Source: Myrmaecium sp. VS I D KN 1
Taxonomy: Eukaryota > Ascomycota > Dothideomycetes > Valsariales > Valsariaceae
DNA: 64,000 nt
Reading direction: 5' to 3'
Assembly (NCBI GenBank): GCA_019775845.1
Contig: JADQAV010000010.1
Location: 468,871 to 532,870 of the forward strand
Within the stretch, counting starts at the first letter, position 1. The number at the start of each line of letters is the position of its first letter. Shown here piece by piece: positions 56,853 through 64,000 of the stretch. Both the position numbers and the translations under genes were made by a program. The notes under the pieces are model-generated. The model did no database searches and was not told the DNA's origin. It saw only the letters and a program-made list of their open reading frames with translations.

Positions 56853-57602
56853 CACACACAAAGCAGGCAGGCGCGCGCGTGCCCGTCAACCTGTTGTGTC
56901 GTCTGCCAGTGGCTCCTGGCCGTTGTCTTCGCATATAAAGGATTCTCCTCTCTTATCTCCTCCTCTCCTCTCCCCTCCCCTCCAATACACCCCGGGCTGT
57001 GGCGCCGGCCGAAGGATTCTTGAATGCGTAAGGTGACTCGTCACGGGGGGAAAGATGGAAGGAATCAATGGAGGAGGTAATGAAATCCACGAATCTAATT
57101 GATCCATCGGTTTATGATAACTACTAACGACTACCAGGGCCAGGATAGGTTTTCACGATGCTGTAGTGAGTATCTATACATAAATTTCTCTCTCTTATGA
57201 TTCTTGGGAGTATATAGAGACGTTAGATACGCCGATCTTTCAGGGATCCCGCTCCCTATCCAACTGTCCATCTAGCATCTGTCTGTATGTGCAATTATTC
57301 AGCGACTTTAATAGGGCCTCTTCTCATTCTCCATCAATCCTTCTCGCGGAGCACTAGCGACGTCAACAATCTCTGTCTCTCCCTCTCTTTCTGTTGCTAT
57401 ATACCTGCTGCACTTCACTGCGCTGCGACGGTGCATCCCAAACCCAACGATGATGAGGAACCGGAGAACAATAATGATGATGATGAAGCTCCTCGTCTAA
57501 CCGTCCCGTCCTGTCCAAGTCCATCCCGGCGGGCTCTGCTAACTGCATAGACGATCTTGGCGACTTCTAGCGCGGCCAACTCCCCCCCCCCAAAGCCCCC
57601 CT

Positions 57603-57762
57603 CCAGCCCTCCAGCCCTCCAGCCCTCCCCACTTTCCCCCTACCTGCTGCCCCCCCTCGTGCCCACCCTCGGCAAAGGTCCGCCCACCTTTCTCGCCTAG
57701 AGGGCAACGAGTCCGGACGGACAAGCCCTAAACGCCGCAGCGCTGCAACGCCGCAACGCCGC
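57603..57762 (+). repeat. Two octanucleotide arrays, CCAGCCCT x3 and AACGCCGC x4
   Basis: CCAGCCCT is repeated three times exactly at 57603-57626. AACGCCGC occurs four times at 57731-57762, with the second copy altered (AGCGCTGC). The sequence between them is not repetitive. They lie 320 to 480 bases upstream of the creB start. Confidence 0.65.
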
Positions 57763-58081
57763 AAAGCCCGTCCGTCTGCTCCTCCGCATTGCGTGCCATA
57801 ATCACCACCGTCTTCCACCTCGTCCTCTCCGACCCTTCCCCTACCCTACCCTACACCTACACCTACCTGTGCTCGCTCCTTTTCCGTCCCCCATCTTTGT
57901 CCATGTCATCACCTTGTCGCTCGCTCCGTGTCCTCCTCCTCCCTGACTCCATCGCCGCGCCCGCATCCGCCGTGTTACAGCCTTGAACTGCGGTTTCGGC
58001 AAAGCGATCAGCCGAGCGAGACGAGACGAGAACGAGACATCCCACTGCTGCCTCGTCCACCCGGTTCCCCCGCCCCGGATT

Positions 58082-60499
58082 ATGTCCTTCCTCAGCCGAT
58101 TCAAAAGCACTGCTGTCAGTGATCACCGTTCCATCCTCCTTCGTCCTCTTCCTCTCCCACGAGGCGCATTGGCTGATCCGACGGACATAGCAGGGACCCT
58201 CGAGTCCAGCGTCGGCACCCGTCAAGAAGGATCCCCACGCGCCCCAACCCACTCCGTTAGAGAAGCTCCTCGCCGACGCAGGCCCGTTACGAGATGACGG
58301 CAGCGATAAGTTCTTTGGCTTCGAAAATGTACGTCACCTGTTTCACCACCCGTCGCTGACTCGAGGAGGACGCACGCTGACACCTTCGCCCCCGACAGTT
58401 TGGCAGCACCTGGTACGTCGTCCCACTCGACCGACCCGCCCGAACGGCCGCCTGAATGCTGACGGATCGAGTCCAGCTACTGCAACTCTATCATACAATG
58501 TTTATACTATTCAGTTCCGTTCCGAGAACAGGTCATCAATTTCCCGACGCGGTCCCCGCAGCAGAGTCTGATCCGGCCGGCGTCGCAACTTCCGCGACTG
58601 CTTCCGGATGCACAGAATGGGCCCGCATCACCAGCCAAGCCGGGTCTAGGTCTCGCGAGTCCGACCGTAGGAGGGGCCGCCGCGAAGAAACCCCCGCCGA
58701 CTCCGGGCTCAACGAATCCCGGTGCGCCGAAGCCCGAGGAGAACAAGGACTCCCCGGAATACAAGAAGAAGTTGGCTCTCGCCACAGGGCCTGTCATCAA
58801 CATGGACTATGAGAACTCGAGTAGCTATGGGATGTCCGAGTCGCTCTTCACCTGCCTGAAGGATATTTTCGAGGCGATCATCGTGCACAAGTCCCGGATC
58901 GGCGTTGTGAGCCCGAACAAGTTCCTGGAGATCCTGCGCCGGGATAACGAGATGTTTCGGACGGCGATGCACCAAGATGCTCACGAGTTCCTTAACATCG
59001 TGCTCAACGAAGTGGTGGAGAACGTGGAACAATTCTCAAGACAGGCGCTCTCGGAAACCAGTGGCACCCCGGACCTCTCTACCTCGGTATCTTCGCTGGC
59101 ATCAGGGACGGCTTCTAACTCGCTATCCAGGTACTCTCCGACTAGTACCGGCTGGGTTCATGAGCTCTTCGAAGGCACGCTCACCTCGGAGACGCGATGC
59201 TTAACATGCGAGAACACATCGCAAAGAGACGAAGCCTTTCTGGATCTGTCGGTGGATTTGGAGGAGCATTCATCGGTGACCTCGTGTCTCCGCAAGTTCT
59301 CGGAGGAGGAAATGCTTTGCGAGCGGAACAAGTTCCACTGCGACAACTGCGGCGGACTGCAAGAGGCAGAGAAGAGGATGAAGATCAAACGGCTTCCGCG
59401 GGTGCTGGCATTACATCTGAAGAGATTCAAGTACACTGAAGACCTACAGAGACTTCAGAAGCTTTTTCACCGCGTCGTTTACCCGTACCATCTGCGCCTT
59501 TTCAACACGACCGAGGACGCCGAAGACCCCGATCGGCTATACGAGCTGTACGCTGTCGTCGTACATATTGGCGGAGGGCCATACCACGGCCATTACGTCT
59601 CCATTGTGAAGACTCAGGACAAGGGCTGGCTTCTGTTCGATGACGAATTGGTCGAACCGGTGGACAAGAACTACGTGCGAAACTTCTTCGGCGGCGAGGG
59701 AAACCTTGCTTGCGCATATGTCCTCTTCTACCAGGAGACCACGCTGGAGGCAATGGAGAGGGAGCAAGAGGCGGAAGACTTGGCCGCCGAGAGGAAGGCG
59801 GCAGCAGCCAACCCGACTGACTCGGCAACGGCTGGATCTAAACCGGTCAACGGAACGAACGGCCATATCCCCGTTCCCGTCGGTGATGATCTGGAGATGG
59901 CCAACATGCTAGATCATGCCGCAACCGCCCCTCAGCTCTCGCCAGGCGTGCATCCGCCGCTCAAACCGACCCTCACATCGCAGGTGCTGCCGCCATTGAC
60001 GCCTAAGAAGAGCAACCTGCAGAGTAAGAAGGCCAAGGCGCAGGAGGAAAAGGATCGCAAGGCGGCGGAAAAAGAGCAGGAGAAGCTCGCGAAGTTGCGG
60101 CGGAAGGAGATGGAGCACGCGCGGCGCGACAGCTACCGACGACAGGAAGAGGAGCTCAAGGCGGCGATCGCGGCGAGCAAGGCCTCGGCAAAGGCGGACG
60201 ACGTCCGGCGAACCTCGAAACCGGAGGACAACCCGACCGGCTCAGAGAACGGCCAGCCGAAGAACGGGTCGTTGAGCCGGTTCCGACAGAGCAGCATGAG
60301 CCTCCGGCACAAGTCGACGAAGTTGTGGTCTAGTAGTAAGGAGAAGCAGGACGACTCGGCAACGGGGGCGGCGGCAGCGGCAACGGCGGCGACCACCACG
60401 ACGCCGACTTCGAGCAGCACTGGTGACAGCCTTGAGAAGGAGAAGGAGCGGGGGAAGAACCGCTTCAGCATCGGACGGAAGAAATCTAACTTGCACTGA
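58082..60499 (+). CDS. creB: Ubiquitin-specific protease CreB (carbon catabolite regulation)
   Basis: Four exons: 58082-58114, 58191-58328 (or from 58194), a 14-base microexon 58399-58412, and 58477-60499, giving about 735 aa. The join yields [31 protein letters not shown] (catalytic Cys62), then [26 protein letters not shown], a zinc-binding CLTC...CDNC pair, [12 protein letters not shown] and the histidine box YHGHYV (His434). The C-terminus is a Lys/Glu-rich coiled coil followed by a Ser-rich tail. In Aspergillus CreB deubiquitinates substrates with the WD40 partner CreC and counters the CreD/HulA arrestin-ligase route in carbon repression. The first donor (GTCAGT) is weaker than the others, so the N-terminal 11 residues are less certain. 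The Cys62 codon is split by the last intron. Confidence 0.93.
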
Positions 60500-62332
60500 A
60501 TTCGTGTCGTTCCCGTCCGTCTTATTCCTTTTCTCCTTTTCCTTCTTCTTTTCGTGTTTAAATATTCTCTCCTCTGGGATCTTCCCGTTTCTTTTCCTTC
60601 CGCGCGCCAGATACCACGCTATTTCCTGCTTGCTTTCTGGGTTTCTTTCTCCTCCTTCTCCTTCCTCCTTCTTCTCTTCTCCTTCTTATCTGCCTTCTTC
60701 TCCTGAATTCTCGACTTCTGTGTATGCTCTTTGTTTTCTCTTTGTTTTCTCTCTTCTCTTCTTCTTCCTCACCTCCTCATTTTTTTCTTTTTCTGACTTT
60801 GTGGTGGTGGTGTGTATATATCGTTCTGCCTTGATGTTTGTGTTTTCTTCGTTTCTTGTTTATGGACTTTGCTTCTTTTCTCTTCGACGTCCGATGGATG
60901 GATGAGGTTCTTCGATCAATACACTTCTGTTGGATTGGGTTGGATTGGAGTGGTGATCTCTTGAGGCTGGGACTGAGTTAAGGGCCGGAATCTGATTAAG
61001 GGGGAGGGGTAAAGGGGTATAGGATAGGAGAGGAGTGAAGGTTGCTGGAAAGGGAAAAGGGAAAGTAAGGCATGGTCCAAAAGAAGTCCTTCATCTTCAT
61101 AATCATCTTCTTTTGTGTCTATATGGCTTGTATATATGTACGTACGTATGGATGGGATGCCAGGGTGCGGGGTGAATGCAATTCACCCCTGGCGGAAGCA
61201 CAAGGAAGGGAAAAAAAGAAAAGCAAGCGAGTACCCCGAAGTCGTCATCGTTGTGCGGAAAAATCTGGGAATATGCCGAGCGTGACGGAAAGGAGGGATT
61301 AATCGGCCTGCTTGGTTCGTTGTGGGTGTTCTTGGAGAGAGAGAGAGGGTGCTACCTTAAACACGACTGAATAAGAAGAGTCTTGAACGCCTTTCTCTCT
61401 TCTTCTGGAAGTCGACTATGGAAGAGTGATGTGATGCGAATGAAGTATGTTCAGGAGAGGGAGGAGCGGGGTTCGCAATGTTGGGGAGGTGGGGGAATAA
61501 GGTAGGGTGCGTTGCTTCGCTCTTTCCGTTTCCTTTCCATCCCCTTTCGGCTTCCATCAATAGCCTGTTACCCGGCGGCGCGCAGGGCCTGGCTGCCTGG
61601 CAGCCTGCTTATTTTCCTGATGGTTTACCTTACCTGGCGGTCGGCCAGGCGCTCGCTCAGATCTGGGGGGGAGAGGGAGGAATGGAAAGGAAGGGGATAG
61701 GCGCGATTCCCGCGATTCCGCGTGCCCGCACTGCGTGAAGAAGAAGAATGAAATAAGGGTGGGAGTAGCAGAAGAACAACATTGAAAGATCACGACTTGT
61801 CCAGTTCCGCGTGGTGCGTATTAGGAGGCGAGTAAGTGGGGTTAGGCGAAGGAGGAGGAAGGAGAACCGCGCTCTCTTTTCTCAAGATTGTTCTCCCACG
61901 ACTCGATGCTACCTGCGCTTTTCGCTTTTCAACCGTGTTCCGTCCCGCGCCCTCTGCGACGGTCATGTTTCGTACCCCATGCCTTTCGGTTTTCTCGTCT
62001 GTGTACGTCTGACTTTCAGACTTTCACGCCGTTCGTTTGTCAGCTCTCCATCGGATCTGAGAGTGATGAGCAGCGGACGTTCTTCGCTGGCGATAGTTGC
62101 GATCTCCTCTGCCTTTTCATTTTCCCTTGCGGATTGCCTCCCATGCTCCCCCGCTTCTTCACCAATTCGGGTGGTCCGTCATTTGACGGCAGCGGACGGC
62201 AATGGCAGCAGCAAAGATCGCGTAGGCGCTCGGCTTCCGCACGCCCAATATCCTTTTCCTACCCTCCTTCCTCCCTCCTTCCTCCCTCCTTCCCCATTGC
62301 TCCTCCTCATCCCCCTCTCTCCCTTCCCAGCC
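60500..62332. other. Convergent intergenic region between creB and yos1
   Basis: 1.83 kb. It begins with a long CTT/TTC pyrimidine stretch (60520-60780), the likely creB 3' UTR, then mixed sequence with TTGGATTGG repeats (60930-60955). A TTCCTCCC repeat lies at about 62270-62292 just after the yos1 stop. A 230-codon open frame on the + strand (61811-62503) overlaps yos1 exon 4 in antisense and is low complexity. No gene is supported. Confidence 0.45.
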
Positions 62333-63023
62333 TCAACCGAGAACCAACTCGTAAACGATGACCAGCGTGTTGATCACGATCAGAGGGACTATTCGCGAAC
62401 GTTCCAAAAAAGCAGTGGGAGGCGAGTTAGCGCGGGTTCGTGGACGTTCTCCTTTCACTTTCCCTCCGTCTCTTCTCTTTCTCATCCGGTCATCGGAGCC
62501 TAATTGGGGCGAAACAAGGGGCGGTGAGGGGGGGACATAAGCACGTACTCCTCATGAGCGTTCGTACCGAGGCGATTAGGTTGATCAGCTTCGCCTTGAC
62601 GCTCGTCGTGTCCTGGACGCCGCCGAAGCCCGGGTCCATCACCGCGGCGGTGCTACCCCATCCAACTAGCGATTGCAGAGAGAGTCGCGTCAGTAAATCC
62701 GTTCCGTTACTGTGCGCGCTTGTCTTTTCCGTGATCTTTCGCAGACGTAGATTGGCCGACGTAGGGGTCGTGGAAGGGGGGGAAGAAGGAAGCTTACTGC
62801 GAGCGAGGAAGCGGTCTTCTGAGAGGATGGCAATGGCATTGACGAGGAGGACGGAGACTGACAGAAGGAGCGCGTTAGTCGGACAACCCTGGGCGATCGT
62901 GGGCTGGGGGTGGGTTGTTTCTGGGAGGTTGAGAGGGAGGATGGCTGAGAGATGCCGTTGACGGTGATGGTGTTAGTTATTTGTCATACCGTATATTAGT
63001 CCTCCAAAGCCGAAGAGAAACAT
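62333..63023 (-). CDS. yos1: Yos1/IER3IP1 family small membrane protein of ER-to-Golgi transport
   Basis: Four short exons (63023-62990, 62857-62798, 62665-62549, 62388-62333), each join in phase 1, encode only 88 aa. Two hydrophobic helices sit at the ends: LFGFGGLIYVSVLLVNAIAI followed by LSEDRFLARIGW, and IPLIVINTLVIVYELVLG at the C-terminus. The middle carries TTSVKAKLINLIASVRTLMR, the strongest family signature. In yeast Yos1 works with Yip1 and Yif1 in COPII vesicle formation; the human relative is IER3IP1. The three introns (132, 132 and 160 bases) make up more than half of the gene, so a plain open-frame scan misses it. Splice sites are GTATGA, GTAAGC and GTACGT with acceptors CAG, TAG and TAG. 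Confidence 0.93.
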
Positions 63024-64000
63024 GGCGACCAGCTGTAGCTGTGGTAGCTGCTGTTGTCGTTGTTGGCCAAAGGGCGTGCGGATGTCTTCACTGTGCTCGT
63101 TGTAGTGACGTTCCGGCCAGCTCGCGAGCTGGAGGGTTCGGATGCCTGAGATTCCGTTCTAAGGCAGTAATGACGCTAACTATTTTTGGAACACGGTTAG
63201 CAGATCACGTGCGGACGGATGGCTGACATGGGCGGATTCCTCATCAACCTCCTCCCGTCCCTTCCCTTGGGGAAAGTGGTGGCTGGGTCATCCCGTCCCC
63301 CTTTGCACGACCGGCTGGCCACGAGACCTGCCCACCGCCTCAAATCGCTGAAAGGAGGACAGTATAGGGAAGGACGAATGATCGGTTGGTGCGGGCGGGG
63401 CTGGGCGAGTGGTCTCCCGTTAATGAGAGCACTGTATGTACGTATGTATTCATGCAGGTTGGGAAACGAGAACGCGGGCGTGGGTGACCGGCTGTTGGAT
63501 GTCGTCCGGTTGCAGATCTCGTTTGCCCATCGCCTTTTGCGATTCGCTATACAGCACTAGCGAATGAGTAGAACTACAGCCCGCTCTTTGTGCCGGGCTA
63601 CCTTAGTTCGTGTCCTATTTCGCCCTGCGAATGCAGAGCATAGCCATCGCACGGCCTCGGCAGCGTCATCAGGTTGATTTGCAGCTGTCGTGCGCCGTGC
63701 CGGGAGAAGGATTTGGCAACGGTCGGAGGCGACGGGAGCACGCTCGGCTTACGGATACATGATGAGGCAACCGTCACCCGGGCAGGACATAGCAGGTTCC
63801 GCTGAGGAATAGAGAGGGACGGGGACGCAATAAGGGGAGGCTGCGAAGTGCGGTGACACCTTGGATGCCGGCGTGTCATGGTGAACTGGAAGAATCGGCC
63901 TGATGAGGTTAGGGGGAAGGACCCCATCCGGACCATCGATGTCATCGACTGTGCGGGTCGGACAGCCACAACTATGGCAAGCTCTCCGGCCGATTCGTCT
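63024..64000. other. Upstream region of yos1 to the window end
   Basis: About 1 kb including the yos1 promoter. A minus-strand frame of 123 codons (63598-63969) and a + strand frame of 113 codons (63219-63560) exist but show no domain, signal peptide or membrane segment, and both may be chance. The right edge may cut an unseen gene. Confidence 0.4.

Larger units (their letters stand above)
55286..58081. promoter_or_regulatory. Intergenic: lrg1 3' region and creB upstream region
   Basis: 2.8 kb. The first part is T/C-rich and should hold the lrg1 3' UTR, with a (CTG)n run of eight units at 55545-55569. The part nearer creB carries several unrelated short tandem arrays: GGGCT pentamers (56774-56808), GGCAT pentamers (56823-56852), CCAGCCCT octamers (57603-57626), AACGCCGC octamers (57731-57762) and CCCTA/CACCTA units (57838-57868). 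No gene is supported between. Confidence 0.55.

Noticed and set aside
61811-62503. 230-codon + strand frame
   Set aside because: Runs antisense through yos1 exon 4 and is Pro/Ser/Leu low complexity with no domain.
63598-63969. 123-codon minus-strand frame near the right edge
   Set aside because: No domain, membrane segment or convincing start context; left as possible but unsupported.

Overview
The window looks like nuclear DNA of a filamentous ascomycete (Pezizomycotina). Genes are monocistronic and sit on both strands. Introns are short (54 to 160 bases), with GTNNGT-type donors, CTNAC-like branch sites and YAG acceptors. Several families are typical of such fungi (Rim15, CreB, Lrg1, Snt2, Mph1, an RCR-like PY-motif protein). 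Intergenic DNA is rich in pyrimidine tracts and simple repeats. I cannot place the organism below subphylum from sequence alone.

I support 17 protein-coding genes, one of them cut by the left edge. In order: the C-terminal part of a conserved fungal protein (+, 1-874); an RCR-like single-pass membrane protein (-, 1568-2409); the chromatin reader Snt2 (-, 3964-9171); a small Cys-rich secreted protein with GPI-anchor features (-, 11983-12636); the Mph1/FANCM helicase (+, 13124-16957); a condensation-fold acyltransferase (-, 17456-19270); eIF3d (-, 20941-22776); an unknown conserved protein (+, 23211-25415); tRNA-dihydrouridine synthase Dus2 (+, 25767-27427); a secreted subtilisin (-, 28052-29602); cytidine deaminase (+, 32431-33026); a type II membrane nucleotide pyrophosphatase/phosphodiesterase (+, 33926-36163); Rim15 kinase (+, 40813-46651); Rpb4 (-, 48418-49267); the LIM-RhoGAP Lrg1 (+, 51488-55285); the deubiquitinase CreB (+, 58082-60499); and the tiny ER/Golgi protein Yos1 in four exons (-, 62333-63023).

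This is an ordinary housekeeping and regulatory neighbourhood. I see no secondary-metabolite cluster, provirus, CRISPR array or rRNA, and I found no convincing tRNA by eye. Several genes bear on nutrient signalling and growth (rim15, creB, lrg1, the RCR-like protein, cytidine deaminase, the pyrophosphatase), but nothing suggests they form a coordinated cluster.

The non-coding DNA is more distinctive. There is a degenerate tandem array of about 140-bp units at 19880-20640, and a MITE-like element with 26-bp perfect terminal inverted repeats at 37611-37857. A degenerate 8-bp repeat lies upstream of rpb4. Unrelated short-unit arrays lie one after another upstream of creB, and a 17-bp palindrome sits in the promoter shared by mph1 and the GPI-type gene. 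All exon boundaries were read by eye and checked for phase continuity; none was tested against transcripts.
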